Below are positions 1 to 8,892 of a stretch of 64,000 nucleotides of DNA, one piece after another. The position numbers and the translations under genes are program-made. The DNA lies in NCBI GenBank assembly GCA_029861865.1, contig JAOTYL010000002.1, positions 372,001 to 436,000 on the forward strand, written 5' to 3'. This DNA comes from Myxococcales bacterium. GTDB taxonomy: Bacteria; Myxococcota_A; Polyangia; Polyangiales; Houyiibacteriaceae. Every line of letters starts with the position of its first letter. Position 1 is the first letter of the stretch. The notes beneath the pieces were generated by a model. The model made no database searches and had not been told where the DNA came from. It saw nothing but the letters and a program-made list of their open reading frames with translations.

Positions 1-546
1 ATATCCGACGCAAAAGCGTGGTTGGGTTCGAACGGCCTCCATCGTGGACTTCACTGCTTCTTGATATTCGCCCCGCTTGAATTGTGCCAGCCCTAGATTT
101 CCCCACGCAAGATGTGGAGCTGTGTTCAGCTCATCCGATGCGGACTCGCGCAGTACCACGATAGCTTCGTCGTAGCGCTCGAGCTCAATGAGACAAAGTC
201 CATAGATGTTGCGGGCTTCAGCAAGTGTCGAACCGCCACCCTTCTGCTTTTCGAGCAGCGCAATGGCGGTGCTCAAATGTTCCTCTGCGTTCGGGTATGC
301 CTGGCGTTCCATCTGAATGAAGCCGAGGAGCAGGTGCGCCTCGGCATTGTCAGGATCGAGATCGATAGCCTTATGCAAATGTTCAATGGCACTCGCGGTC
401 TGGCCCTCCTCCCGAAGACTGGCCGCCAGCTGGAACTCCCGAAACGAGCGCTCGGCTTCGGGGGTGCCTGCAGCAGACCCCGTTGCGCACCCCATCGCGA
501 GGCAAGCCAGCCACACCGTTCCCCACCTTCCGATCACGTAAGGCAT
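1..546 (-). CDS. TPR lipoprotein, PilW/Tgl-like (3' end outside window)
   Basis: The minus-strand frame is open from an ATG at 546 to the window edge, giving 182 residues of an unfinished protein. The N-terminus is a lipoprotein signal with lipobox LAMGC around residue 20. Two to three TPR units follow, for example the stretch SAIEHLHKAIDLDPDNAEAH near residues 53-72 and a later unit ending EAVRTQP. This layout is typical of the type IV pilus pilotins PilF/PilW/Tgl, which help the secretin assemble in the outer membrane. No pilus gene is visible beside it, so the pilotin role is inference. A general TPR lipoprotein is the alternative. The plus-strand frame over the same DNA is a shadow. Confidence 0.75.
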   Translation of the reverse strand, partial: MPYVIGRWGTVWLACLAMGCATGSAAGTPEAERSFREFQLAASLREEGQTASAIEHLHKAIDLDPDNAEAHLLLGFIQMERQAYPNAEEHLSTAIALLEKQKGGGSTLAEARNIYGLCLIELERYDEAIVVLRESASDELNTAPHLAWGNLGLAQFKRGEYQEAVKSTMEAVRTQPRFCVGY

Positions 547-603
547 GTACTTAGCAAGGGGTCGCTGGTCAAGGGTGTCGGATTACCGACAGCCCTGGCG
601 CCT

Positions 604-1581
604 CTATTGCGCGAGGTGGCAGGCGGCGTGGTGGCCCTGGGCGAGAGGTCGCAGCTCGGGTATCTCCCGATCGCAAAGGCCCTTTTGGGCGATCGGACAG
701 CGGGGATGAAACGCGCAGCCCGCCGGCGGGTCGAGCGGACTCGGAACGTCGCCCGTGAGAAGGATACGCTTTTTCCGGTCGGAGGGATCAGGCTCGGGCA
801 CGGCGCTCAAGAGGGCTTGAGTGTATGGATGACGCGGGCTCTCGTAGATCTGTTCCGACGTCGCGAGCTCGACCACGCGCCCGAGGTACATGACCGCGAC
901 CCGGTGACTCACGTACTCCACGATCTGAAGGTTGTGTGCAATGAACAAGTAGCTCAATCCGAGCTCCTCTTGGAGGTCCCGGAGTAAGTTCACGATCTGC
1001 GCCTGAATCGATACGTCCAGTGCGCTCACTGGCTCGTCGGCAACGATGAAGCTCGGAGAAACCGCCAGCGCTCGTGCAATGCCGATGCGTTGGCGCTGTC
1101 CACCCGAAAACTCGTGAGGGTACCGGCGCATGTGCTCGGGCCGCAGGCCAACACGCTCGAGCAGTGACGCGACGCGCTGTTGGGTTTCGGTTTTCGAGCT
1201 GACGAGCCTATGCACGCGGAGCGGCTCGGCGATCGCCGCTTCGACAGTCATGCGTGGATTCAGCGAGCTGTAGGGATCTTGGAAGATGATCTGCATGTCG
1301 CGACGAATGGGGCGGAGGGCCGTTTGCGAAAGCTCGGTGATGTCTTGTCCCTCGAAGTAGACATTACCGCTCGTCGGCTTGTAGAGGCGAAGGAGGAGCC
1401 GACCCAACGTACTCTTCCCGCACCCTGATTCGCCTACCAAGCCCAGTGTCTCGCCCTGTATGATACCGAGGGAGACTCCGTCGACGGCACGAAGCTCCGC
1501 GCGCCCTTTCCCCAAGCCGCGCGGTGGCCCTCGAAACGACTTGCGCAGCGATTCCGCGCGGACGATGGGTTCGGCGCTCAC
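604..1581 (-). CDS. Oligopeptide/dipeptide ABC transporter ATPase, OppF/DppF type
   Basis: This is a 325-residue ATPase that would energise peptide uptake at the cytoplasmic face of the membrane. It has Walker [10 protein letters not shown], the signature SGGQRQR, Walker B with ADEPVSALD, and the C-terminal cysteine-rich oligopeptide-transporter extension ([16 protein letters not shown]). I start it at the GTG at 1581, which overlaps the stop of the upstream ATPase in a GTGA junction. An in-frame ATG at 1656 would add 25 residues read from inside that gene. The second ATPase of the pair precedes it, but no permease or binding protein is visible nearby. The substrate is unknown. Confidence 0.9.
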   Translation of the reverse strand: MSAEPIVRAESLRKSFRGPPRGLGKGRAELRAVDGVSLGIIQGETLGLVGESGCGKSTLGRLLLRLYKPTSGNVYFEGQDITELSQTALRPIRRDMQIIFQDPYSSLNPRMTVEAAIAEPLRVHRLVSSKTETQQRVASLLERVGLRPEHMRRYPHEFSGGQRQRIGIARALAVSPSFIVADEPVSALDVSIQAQIVNLLRDLQEELGLSYLFIAHNLQIVEYVSHRVAVMYLGRVVELATSEQIYESPRHPYTQALLSAVPEPDPSDRKKRILLTGDVPSPLDPPAGCAFHPRCPIAQKGLCDREIPELRPLAQGHHAACHLAQ

Positions 1582-2552
1582 GCTTGCGCCTCTGCGTGAA
1601 AGCAGGCCACGTCGGTCTTGCCATGCAGCTCGAGGGGCGGCTCTTCGACTCTGCACTCCGCAGTGGCTAGCTCGCAGCGGTCTTGAAAGCGGCAGCCCTC
1701 GGGTAGAGTCCGCAGATCGGGCACGATGCCGGGGATCGTGTGCAGGCGTGAGCCGCGGTTGTGCACGCCAGGCAGGCTCCGCAACAAACCGCGTGTGTAA
1801 GGGTGCCGTGGATCACGAAAAAGCGCCTCGGCGTCTGCATGCTCGACGATCTTCCCGGCGTACATGACCGCGATCTCGTCGGCAAACTCGGCCATGACTC
1901 CGAGGTCGTGACTGATGAAGACGATGCTCATCCCAAGCTCCTTTTGAAGGGAACGAAGCAGATCCAAGATCTGGGCTTGAATGGTGACGTCGAGCGCGGT
2001 GGTCGGCTCGTCGGCGATGAGCAGTCGAGGCTGGCAAGCAAGCGCCATCGCGATCATGGCGCGCTGACGCATTCCTCCCGAGAGGGTATGAGGATAGGAA
2101 TCGACGCGCTCGTGGGGCGCTGGGATTCCAACGAGGTCGAGAAGCTCGATCGATCGTGCCCGAGCAGCTCGACGGCTCACCCGCTGGTGCAGGCGAAGAG
2201 ATTCGATGATCTGCGTGCCGACCGTGTACACGGGATTGAGCGATGTCATCGGCTCCTGGAAGATCATCGAGATCTCGTTTCCACGGAGGTTGCGCATCTC
2301 GCGTTCCGGAATCGACAGAAGGTCGAGCTCGTCGAAAAGCGCCTCACCTCGTTCGATGACGCCGGGCGGGGTCGGGATCAACCGCATGATCGACAAAGCG
2401 GTCACACTCTTGCCGCATCCGCTTTCACCGACGATGCCCAACGTTCGACCCGGAAACGCATCGAACGACACGTCGTCGACGGCGCGGAGATAACCTTCGT
2501 CCGTCTCGAAAGCCGTGACCAGGTGACGCACGCGGAGCAGCGGTTCGGCCAT
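1578..2552 (-). CDS. Oligopeptide/dipeptide ABC transporter ATPase, OppD/DppD type
   Basis: This 324-residue ATPase pairs with the following OppF-type gene. It shows Walker [10 protein letters not shown], the signature SGGMRQR, Walker B with [10 protein letters not shown], and the C-terminal extension with the cysteine motif ([14 protein letters not shown]). Together the two subunits form the heterodimeric motor of Opp/Dpp importers. The permeases are normally encoded directly upstream. Here the gene upstream is an unrelated lipoprotein, separated by a GGGGACTGTCCCC palindrome. The ATPases therefore appear to be transcribed apart from their membrane partners, or the partners lie elsewhere. 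Confidence 0.9.
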   Translation of the reverse strand: MAEPLLRVRHLVTAFETDEGYLRAVDDVSFDAFPGRTLGIVGESGCGKSVTALSIMRLIPTPPGVIERGEALFDELDLLSIPEREMRNLRGNEISMIFQEPMTSLNPVYTVGTQIIESLRLHQRVSRRAARARSIELLDLVGIPAPHERVDSYPHTLSGGMRQRAMIAMALACQPRLLIADEPTTALDVTIQAQILDLLRSLQKELGMSIVFISHDLGVMAEFADEIAVMYAGKIVEHADAEALFRDPRHPYTRGLLRSLPGVHNRGSRLHTIPGIVPDLRTLPEGCRFQDRCELATAECRVEEPPLELHGKTDVACFHAEAQA

Positions 2553-2595
2553 GCGCCGCTACCTTAGCACTAGAGCGTTCGAACAAGAGGGAAAC

Positions 2596-2608
2596 GGGGA
2601 CTGTCCCC
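2596..2608. repeat. Dispersed palindrome GGGGACTGTCCCC, copy 1
   Basis: A perfect 13-bp palindrome sits in the 60-bp gap between the LolA/B-like lipoprotein gene and the oppD-type gene. It is flanked by A-rich sequence on the left and T-rich sequence on the right. The same core occurs at 21803-21815 and 31239-31251. In this copy the hairpin lies just downstream of a minus-strand gene, so it could act as a terminator, but the shared core shows it is a repeat family. Confidence 0.75.
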
Positions 2609-2612
2609 TTTC

Positions 2613-3425
2613 TCATGGGCAGGTGGCGACTTCGATGGCCATGGTGGGCCCGGGGGCTTGCCGGAACGCGTCGGCCGGCACGTCTGGATTCAGAGAAATC
2701 GACTTCACCCGGACCTGGGTATCGGCTCCGTGCGCGCGGTCCACGAAACGAATGTTCGTCGGGAACGATTGGCCATCGACGCTCGTGTAGTCGTCGTAGG
2801 TAACCTCCCATTGTAGCTCTCCGTCGGCCGCTCGGACGCTCGATCTGCGAAGCGTGAGGCGCTGCTTGGCGGGCGGCTCGTCTCGGGCCCCGTGTTCGAC
2901 CGAAAATTCGATGTCTTGCGTCGATCCGTCGCGGGCCGAGAGGGAAACCACGTAGTTCCCGTCCCGGCATTCCATGCGCTGCTCGGAGGCTTCGATCATC
3001 GGAGTGTCGCCCGTCAACAATCGAAGAACATTTTGTGCGTCAACCTCGATGCCGAGGAGGCGGGCGATGTTTTGTGGGCATGTCGGGCCCTGCATGAACA
3101 CGTTTTCGCGCAAGTCGCTGAGCTGAAAGCTCTCACCGTCACTGGTCAACACCGCGGCGGGTCCGAGCTGCGTCATGACATCGAACCGTACGCGTCCTGG
3201 CCGTTCGAGGAACATCAAAACGGTGCCGCGAATGCGGCCGCGGTCGGCCCATTGCGTCACGCGCGCCTCGGCCTTGAGCGACCTCCATCCCTGCTGGCGC
3301 CCCGCGTGCTCATCGAGCGTCTCTTGCGGATCGGTCCGCGTTTGAACGGGGCACGCCGGCGCCGATTTGCAGCTGCCGACTACGACGGCCAGCGCTATGA
3401 CCGCGATGAGCCACCCACGGGTCAC
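2613..3425 (-). CDS. LolA/LolB-like outer-membrane lipoprotein
   Basis: This 270-residue lipoprotein starts at a GTG at 3425, one base inside the stop of the upstream gene (TAGTG junction). The signal peptide ends in a lipobox, VVVGSC. The body resembles the LolA/LolB/DUF4292 fold: a lipid-binding half-barrel with the motif 'GRVRFDVMTQLGPAAVLTSDG' near residues 75-95 and a C-terminal part ending in DVPADAF. Such proteins carry lipids or lipoproteins across the periplasm. A longer frame begins upstream at 3527 but would run through the neighbouring gene and lose the signal peptide at its front. The fold assignment is by pattern only. Confidence 0.7.
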   Translation of the reverse strand: MTRGWLIAVIALAVVVGSCKSAPACPVQTRTDPQETLDEHAGRQQGWRSLKAEARVTQWADRGRIRGTVLMFLERPGRVRFDVMTQLGPAAVLTSDGESFQLSDLRENVFMQGPTCPQNIARLLGIEVDAQNVLRLLTGDTPMIEASEQRMECRDGNYVVSLSARDGSTQDIEFSVEHGARDEPPAKQRLTLRRSSVRAADGELQWEVTYDDYTSVDGQSFPTNIRFVDRAHGADTQVRVKSISLNPDVPADAFRQAPGPTMAIEVATCP

Positions 3426-4564
3426 TAGTCGTTTGGCGCCCCTAGATCGATCCACTCCGCCACGACGTTGATGATCGCGTCGGGAAGGGATTGGCTGCCA
3501 ATGCCGATCGGCATTTCGTCGCCGCACGTTTGGATGGCTCTCATCTTTTGGATCATCAGAGAGCCCGCCGAGTCGTTGGGCACGACGACCGTTCCTTGGC
3601 CCTCACACTCGCCGTCGGCGGACGCAGGCACGTTGAACACCGCGGCATGCGAGTCGAACGCCCAATTGCTGGTGTCCATCAGATTAACACCGGACAGGTT
3701 GAGGGCGGCCAGGCCTTCAGGGCTTGCCCCTCCGGGTATCATTCCGCTCGGATTGTTGGGATTTTGATCGACGTTCGAGTTCGCGGGCCCGTGACAGAGC
3801 AAACAACTGTTGAAGATCAAGCTCGCGTAAATCGAGCTCCACGTGGGAGCCGGAAGAGCACCCTGGGGGCCGGTATAGACGCAGGTCTGCCCGTCGACCG
3901 TCGCGCAGGGCGTCAACTCAAGCTGTGGGTTAGGCGCAAGCTCCGTCCTCGCGACGACCGGCGCCGAACAAGCCAGCCAATTGCGGATGATCTCCTTGGC
4001 GCGATCGATGTCCTCGGGGTTGTCCGACCCCAGCGAGGGGAGCTGCGAGCCATCGGGTCGAAACCATGGCGTATCGTCTCGAACACTACGCCCCCGTTCT
4101 CCAGGCGGCATCGAGCCGTCGCGGACTTCGGCGACCATCTCTCCGGCCCACGAGTTGGTGCGACTTCGATTGCTATCGAGGCGCTCCAGCTGGTCGCAGT
4201 ACGTCGACTCGGCGCCGCTGTCACAGCTTCCGAGGTTGACACACATTGGATCGACCGCCTCATTACAAGCGAGAGCGAGATCGAAATCGAGGCCGGCAGG
4301 AACGCCAATTCGGTCAGACCCCTCGGCGGCCGACGAATGACAAAACTGTCCATTGCCGCATGACGACTGAACGAGCGCTTGGCCTTCGTACATAGGAAGC
4401 CCGTCGGTCTCGCGATACGCGATGTCGAACGCAGCCGGGCCCTCGATCGGGCGGCCCTCGTCGGTCCTTCCATCCAAGTTGCACTCGCCGAGGTCGCGGT
4501 TACAGCCAACGATCAGGAACAGAGCGACGGGGATCAGATAAGCAAGGGAGCGCCGATTAAGCAT
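3425..4564 (-). CDS. Cytochrome c-like lipoprotein
   Basis: The 379-residue product begins with MLNRRSLAYL and a lipobox LIVGC, so it is probably exported and lipid-anchored. It contains one canonical haem c motif (CLLCHG, about residue 255) and an expanded CGNGQFCH near residue 65. Many other cysteines could form disulfides. The ending 'VAEWIDLGAP' is typical of the cytochrome-like domains found in large Planctomycetes and Myxococcota surface proteins. An in-frame start at 4603 is possible but puts 13 charged residues before the signal. It is translationally coupled to the LolB-like lipoprotein. The electron partner is unknown. Confidence 0.65.
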   Translation of the reverse strand: MLNRRSLAYLIPVALFLIVGCNRDLGECNLDGRTDEGRPIEGPAAFDIAYRETDGLPMYEGQALVQSSCGNGQFCHSSAAEGSDRIGVPAGLDFDLALACNEAVDPMCVNLGSCDSGAESTYCDQLERLDSNRSRTNSWAGEMVAEVRDGSMPPGERGRSVRDDTPWFRPDGSQLPSLGSDNPEDIDRAKEIIRNWLACSAPVVARTELAPNPQLELTPCATVDGQTCVYTGPQGALPAPTWSSIYASLIFNSCLLCHGPANSNVDQNPNNPSGMIPGGASPEGLAALNLSGVNLMDTSNWAFDSHAAVFNVPASADGECEGQGTVVVPNDSAGSLMIQKMRAIQTCGDEMPIGIGSQSLPDAIINVVAEWIDLGAPND

Positions 4565-4622
4565 TGCGGGAGACAAATTGGGTCGGCCCCTTCGTCGAGT
4601 CAAGTGAGTGGCGCATGCCGTG

Positions 4623-5432
4623 TCAGGCGGCAGACCGGAGGTGCCCGAGGCGTTCCCGAAGCTTCTGACGGGCCCGAAGCTCGAGCTGCCGGACTCGTTC
4701 TTTGCTGACGCCCATCTCGCGGCCCAGAGCTTCCAGGGTTCGGGGCTCGGGTGCCATGAAGCGTGCCTCGACGATGCGCTGCTCCCGAGCGGTCAGGGTT
4801 TGCATCGCCGAGTCGAGCTCCTCGCGAACGCAATGAATGGCCTCGGCCCGCCCCATTTCCTCTTCCGGTGTCAGCTGCTCGTAGCTCATTCGCTCGAGCG
4901 GAGTGATGGTACTCGATACACTGGCATCGAGCGACATGTCGCCCCGTCTCAGCAGCGGCCAAAGCTGTTTCGCCCGTGTGAGCGGCATTCCGCTTTCCTC
5001 GGCGAGCGCTTCAGGTGAATCGACCGACTTTCGGCGGAAGGCTCGCATCGCGCGACGTTCCGTGCGGGTAGTGCCGAGTCGCACGATCCGATAGGAACGG
5101 ACGACGTAATCGCGAATCTCCGCCCGGATCCAATAGGCCGCGTAGGTGATGAGGCGACAATCCTTTTCCGGATCGAACTTCGCTGCCGCCTTGAGGAGGC
5201 CCAGGTTGCCTTGCTGGACGAGATCTTCGAGCGGGACACCCCAACGTCGGTATTCGCGCGCGATCGAGATCACGAACGGTAGGCTAGACTCGACCAATCG
5301 CGCGCCGGCAGCGTCGTCACCTTCGGCCCAGGATCTCGCCAGCGTTCGTTCGGTATCTCGGTCGAGCACCGCCACCCGTTTGAGCGAGGAGCGGTAGCGA
5401 TCGAGCGTGGTGGAAGTCGCGGCGGAAGTCAT
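4623..5432 (-). CDS. rpoH: RNA polymerase sigma factor, RpoH (sigma-32) type
   Basis: The 269-residue protein has sigma-70 region 2 (FVISIAREYRRWGVPLEDLV then GNLGLLKAAAKFDP), the RpoH-like continuation 'AAYWIRAEIRDYVVRSYRIV', and a region 4 helix-turn-helix ending KERVRQLELRARQKLRERL. Region 1.1 is absent and the size fits the heat-shock sigma class. I start at the ATG at 5432 because residues upstream of it in the longer frame look non-coding. Myxobacteria carry several RpoH-like paralogues (for example SigB and SigC of Myxococcus) that act in stress and development, so the regulon cannot be named. It stands alone, upstream of the lipoprotein pair. Confidence 0.85.
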   Translation of the reverse strand: MTSAATSTTLDRYRSSLKRVAVLDRDTERTLARSWAEGDDAAGARLVESSLPFVISIAREYRRWGVPLEDLVQQGNLGLLKAAAKFDPEKDCRLITYAAYWIRAEIRDYVVRSYRIVRLGTTRTERRAMRAFRRKSVDSPEALAEESGMPLTRAKQLWPLLRRGDMSLDASVSSTITPLERMSYEQLTPEEEMGRAEAIHCVREELDSAMQTLTAREQRIVEARFMAPEPRTLEALGREMGVSKERVRQLELRARQKLRERLGHLRSAA

Positions 5433-5649
5433 GCTGGACGAGCGGTGCACTAACCATGCCGATGCTCGATCGATCGCAAACGCGAGGGAATCGGCCCAAG
5501 GGCGCCAATCTGACGCGGCGATTTGCCGCATCGCGATGCGGATTTGCCGCGGCGAGCTCCCCGGCCGATGATCGTCGCCTGACGCACAAAAAGGCTGGAA
5601 AATTCCGTGCCAGCTTTGCTGGTGGGCAGAGGTATGCTAGTTTTGAGTC

Positions 5650-5907
5650 GTGGACGTTGTCCTTCGCAAAGTTGGCCGCAAGCCGGGTCGAGCTGTGGTG
5701 GGGCGTCTTTTGCGTCCGCCGCGGAAGGGCTCGGTCGTCGTCATCGAATTCGCGGACGGCTTGCACGAGTATGTGACCACTCCGGTGAAGCGCGTTCTAC
5801 AACTTTGCGGGCAAGACACGTATTACGTCCAGACTGCGAACAGCAGCTATCGGCTCGAGGTACGCTCGAGTGAGTCGGGCGTGGTCGATCACCCTGTTGC
5901 GAACTGA
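5650..5907 (+). CDS. Small conserved-looking hypothetical protein
   Basis: An 85-residue frame opens with GTG at 5650. The first half is basic (KVGRKPGRAVVGRLLRPPRKG). The second half alternates hydrophobic and polar residues like a small beta-sheet domain. I do not recognise the family. A TATGCT at 5633-5638 could be a -10 element and would give a very short leader. Its stop overlaps the convergent amidohydrolase gene by 19 bp. Codon use looks like that of its neighbours, which supports a real gene. No function is proposed. Confidence 0.5.
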   Translation: MDVVLRKVGRKPGRAVVGRLLRPPRKGSVVVIEFADGLHEYVTTPVKRVLQLCGQDTYYVQTANSSYRLEVRSSESGVVDHPVAN

Positions 5908-6731
5908 GCCCCTTTCGACATCATCTCGCCGAGCTTCACGATGAGCTGGTCGAGGACCGTTTGCAGCAACGCAAAGTCGTCTTTCTTGATCTCGCTCGAT
6001 CGTTCGTCGACGTAGAGGGCTCGGTTGAGCTCGATTTGAACGACGTGCCGTCCGCGCCTGGGTGCACCGTAGTTGCGCGTCGTCCAACCGCCCCGATACG
6101 GGTCGTCGTGCTTCACACTGAGACCCGCCTCGCGGAAATGAGCGTCGATCAGATCGATGATGCGACCATCGGCGGTGGAACGACCGTGAGTTCCCGGTAC
6201 GACGTCTGCCCGTGGAACGGGTTGACCCCCAAGACGCCGGCCCTCGGAGGGCATCGAGTGAGCGGCCAAGACCACGACGTGGCCGTGCCGTTCTTGAATC
6301 CGTGACGCCACGTCGCGGAGAGTTCGATGGTAGGGCTCGTAATAGCGTTCGAGCCTCTGGGAAAACTGATCGACGGTGAGTGGAGCCCGAAGAAGGGGAG
6401 TCCCGTCGGTGCGTGCGCGCCAAACCACACCCCTCGCCGGAATGTGTCGAGCGTTCGGGTGCCGGGGAACTGCGGCTGAGTCGACATCGTCAGGCCCGCG
6501 GTTGAGATCGACCACGTAACGCGACACCCGCGATACCAAGAGAGTCGCCCCAAAGCTCGGCGCCCGGGCGTAGAGCTGATCGACATAGAGATCGGAATCG
6601 CGCAGAACGGCCAGCGGAGAGGTATCGAGCTCGCGCTCAATCTCCGTCGGGATCTGCAAGCCCGAGTGAGGGACTTCGACGAGTACCGGTCTGGGCTCTG
6701 CTAGTGGCTGGGTCAGTTCGACGAAAGTCAC
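5889..6731 (-). CDS. N-formylglutamate amidohydrolase family protein
   Basis: The 280-residue protein carries the family features: 'VLVEVPHSGLQIP' near residue 17, a 'DSDLYVDQLY' segment, 'YVVDLNRGPDD', and the later 'VVVLAAHSMPS' and 'QIELNRALYVDE'. The family (HutG-like) hydrolyses N-formylglutamate to glutamate and formate at the end of the five-step histidine degradation route, and other members cleave related N-acyl amino acids. No hut genes are nearby. The GTG at 6731 is chosen because the kinase gene upstream stops at 6740-6742. A longer frame would read through that gene. Transcription probably comes from the kinase promoter. Confidence 0.8.
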   Translation of the reverse strand: MTFVELTQPLAEPRPVLVEVPHSGLQIPTEIERELDTSPLAVLRDSDLYVDQLYARAPSFGATLLVSRVSRYVVDLNRGPDDVDSAAVPRHPNARHIPARGVVWRARTDGTPLLRAPLTVDQFSQRLERYYEPYHRTLRDVASRIQERHGHVVVLAAHSMPSEGRRLGGQPVPRADVVPGTHGRSTADGRIIDLIDAHFREAGLSVKHDDPYRGGWTTRNYGAPRRGRHVVQIELNRALYVDERSSEIKKDDFALLQTVLDQLIVKLGEMMSKGAQFATG

Positions 6732-6739
6732 GGGGTGGC

Positions 6740-8740
6740 TCAAGCGCTGAACGATTCTCGGAACGGCATCTCCGAAGGAGTCACCTTGGTCCGAACCAGG
6801 CCACACGCAAGCCCAAGGTACAGCGCTCGATACACCGGCTCGAGATCTGCCCCGGAGTGGCCTTCTCTCGCAACCAGGCCTCCGAGCGTTGCATCCCCCG
6901 AAACCGACTCGAGCACGCTCACCCATTCGGGGTCCAGCCGAAAGGCGCCCAGCGGTGGACCGTCTTGACAGCGCTCGACCACACGCTCCCGCAACGGATC
7001 GAGGACCGATTCGATTTCCTCGAGATGAGCTTCATTCGCAGCGTCGCGCAGGAGCTCGTATGGATCCTGCCCGAGCGGGAACGTCTCTTCGTGGCTTCGG
7101 GCACCACGAACGAAGGCCCACTCGCCCCGCCTCCAGCGAAAGGACTCCATCAGCCGGCCGCGAACCTGGTCGGTGATCGCTCTGAAGAGCTCGACGGGGC
7201 GTAGTATCCCAAGCCCCACCAACGCATCGCCGAGGCGCCCGCCATACTTGGGCAAGAGCGCCAACGCCATCTCAATCTCCATGCGAAGGCACCGTCCAGT
7301 GGCGACGAGGTGCTCGCCGAGAAGCTCCGACTTGTCGGTGGAGGCGACGAACTCGGGCCGCCCAGACACGAAGTAGATCTTCTTTCGTCGATTGCGCTGC
7401 CACAAGTGGAGCACTCCGGTCTCTTGCTTGACGACGATGTCATAGACGACCGGCAAGAGGGTGGCCGCCCGAAGCTGCCCCTGCTTTTCTGCCTGCGCGA
7501 GCTCCTCGAGCTTCCACTGGAGACCGGGCGAGGTCACGAACCGCGTGAGCTCTGGAATTCGTGTCGCATCGAGATACGTACCGTCGCTCTTTGCGATCTT
7601 GCTGCTTCTGCTGTCGATGACCCCAGTCGTGATGAGCTGGATCAAGCGCGGGTAGCTCATCGGACCCATCTCGCTGCCATCAGGGAGCTGCACTCGGTAG
7701 ATCGTGGGCGAAGTGGTCGCCTGAGGGCCGATGAGCTCTTGACGCGTGTGGTGCATCAGATCGCTATCGACAAGTGAAGGTATCTCTGCGCCGGGCTCGC
7801 GAACTTCGGGAGCCTCCCCCTCGACGAGCTCCAGTTGAGAAAGCAATCGCGCGAGGCGGTCGGGCCCGTGTCCCATGCCCCTCCGCCGCATGACCTCGGC
7901 GCAAGCCTCAGCGAAGGCGCCGGCACTGGGGCGTTCAGCTGGATCCTTTTGCAGGCCCCGAAGCACGAGCAGCCGAATGTCCTGAGGGATCCTTCGTTCG
8001 CACCGTGCAAGCACACGAAGGTCCGCATCACGGATCTGCAAAAGCACGTTGAGCTCGCTCTCTCCTTGAAACAGAGGCTCGCCGATCAACATCTCTGCGA
8101 GGACCGTCGACAACGTGAATACGTCGCTCTTGCCCTGGAGCTCCTTTCCAAGCACTTGCTCGGGCGACATGTAGCCGAGCTTGCCTCGGACTTGGCCATC
8201 CTCAGTCGTGGGCGCTCGACTTCGGACTGTCGCAATCCCGAAGTCAGTGAGCTTCACGTGACCGGTTCTCGTCAGGAGAATGTTGGCTGGGCTGACATCC
8301 CGGTGCACGAATTCGAGAGACTGGCCCTGGTCATCGACAGCGTGGTGAGCATAGTCGAGGGCTTGGGCAGTCTGATAGGCGATGTGGAGCGCCACATCCC
8401 AAGGGATGGGGGTCTCTGGCGGCCCAGCTCGGAGAAGCCGACTGACGTTCGATCCGTCGACCAGCTCCATGACCAGCACGAGGTCGTCGCCCAGGGTGCC
8501 AAAATCGAACACCTGAACAATGTTGGGGTGTTCGAGTTGCGCAGCGAGGCGTGCCTCGTCGATGAACATCCAGACGAAATCCGAATCGCTCGAAAACTGG
8601 GGGAGAATCCGCTTGAGTGCGACTCGCTTTTGGAAACCGTGAAGTCCCTCACGACGCGCAACGAAAACCTCGGCCATTCCCCCCGTCGCTAGGCGACGCT
8701 CGATGTGGTACGGCCCGAGTAGCGGCCGCTCTTCGCTCAC
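6740..8740 (-). CDS. Ser/Thr protein kinase with GYF_2-like and PATAN/DUF4388 domains
   Basis: About 666 residues. The N-terminal Hanks-type kinase (residues about 10-290) has the glycine loop LATGGMAEVF, catalytic HRDVSPANILL (the usual Lys after Asp is replaced by Val-Ser, as in many myxobacterial kinases), DFGIA and MSPEQ. Residues about 350-405 resemble a GYF_2 tile (GSEMGPMSYPRLIQLITTG). A PATAN/DUF4388-like region follows (TGVLHLWQRNRRKKIYFVSG; GRLGDALVGLGIL). No transmembrane segment is seen, so it is probably cytoplasmic. The GTG at 8740 has GGAGGG four bases upstream and is preferred to the start at 8767. It is divergent from the next kinase. Confidence 0.88.
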   Translation of the reverse strand: MSEERPLLGPYHIERRLATGGMAEVFVARREGLHGFQKRVALKRILPQFSSDSDFVWMFIDEARLAAQLEHPNIVQVFDFGTLGDDLVLVMELVDGSNVSRLLRAGPPETPIPWDVALHIAYQTAQALDYAHHAVDDQGQSLEFVHRDVSPANILLTRTGHVKLTDFGIATVRSRAPTTEDGQVRGKLGYMSPEQVLGKELQGKSDVFTLSTVLAEMLIGEPLFQGESELNVLLQIRDADLRVLARCERRIPQDIRLLVLRGLQKDPAERPSAGAFAEACAEVMRRRGMGHGPDRLARLLSQLELVEGEAPEVREPGAEIPSLVDSDLMHHTRQELIGPQATTSPTIYRVQLPDGSEMGPMSYPRLIQLITTGVIDSRSSKIAKSDGTYLDATRIPELTRFVTSPGLQWKLEELAQAEKQGQLRAATLLPVVYDIVVKQETGVLHLWQRNRRKKIYFVSGRPEFVASTDKSELLGEHLVATGRCLRMEIEMALALLPKYGGRLGDALVGLGILRPVELFRAITDQVRGRLMESFRWRRGEWAFVRGARSHEETFPLGQDPYELLRDAANEAHLEEIESVLDPLRERVVERCQDGPPLGAFRLDPEWVSVLESVSGDATLGGLVAREGHSGADLEPVYRALYLGLACGLVRTKVTPSEMPFRESFSA

Positions 8741-8892
8741 ACATCCCTCCGTCTGTGACCGATGCAATCAATATAGGTGCGTGGGCACCGGCTGTCAGAT
8801 TACCCCGCTGACGGTTTCAGCGAGAACGGAACACTTGGGGCTCCGCTTCGTCTCTGTCTATCATACGAATGTCCACTAGGTACGGGGGAACC

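Noticed and set aside
112-987. A long plus-strand frame at the left end
   Set aside because: It is antisense to the TPR lipoprotein and the OppF-type gene, and its product has no domain. The minus-strand reading gives recognised motifs.
604-2552. Complete Opp transporter
   Set aside because: Only the two ATPase genes are present. No permease or binding protein can be seen.
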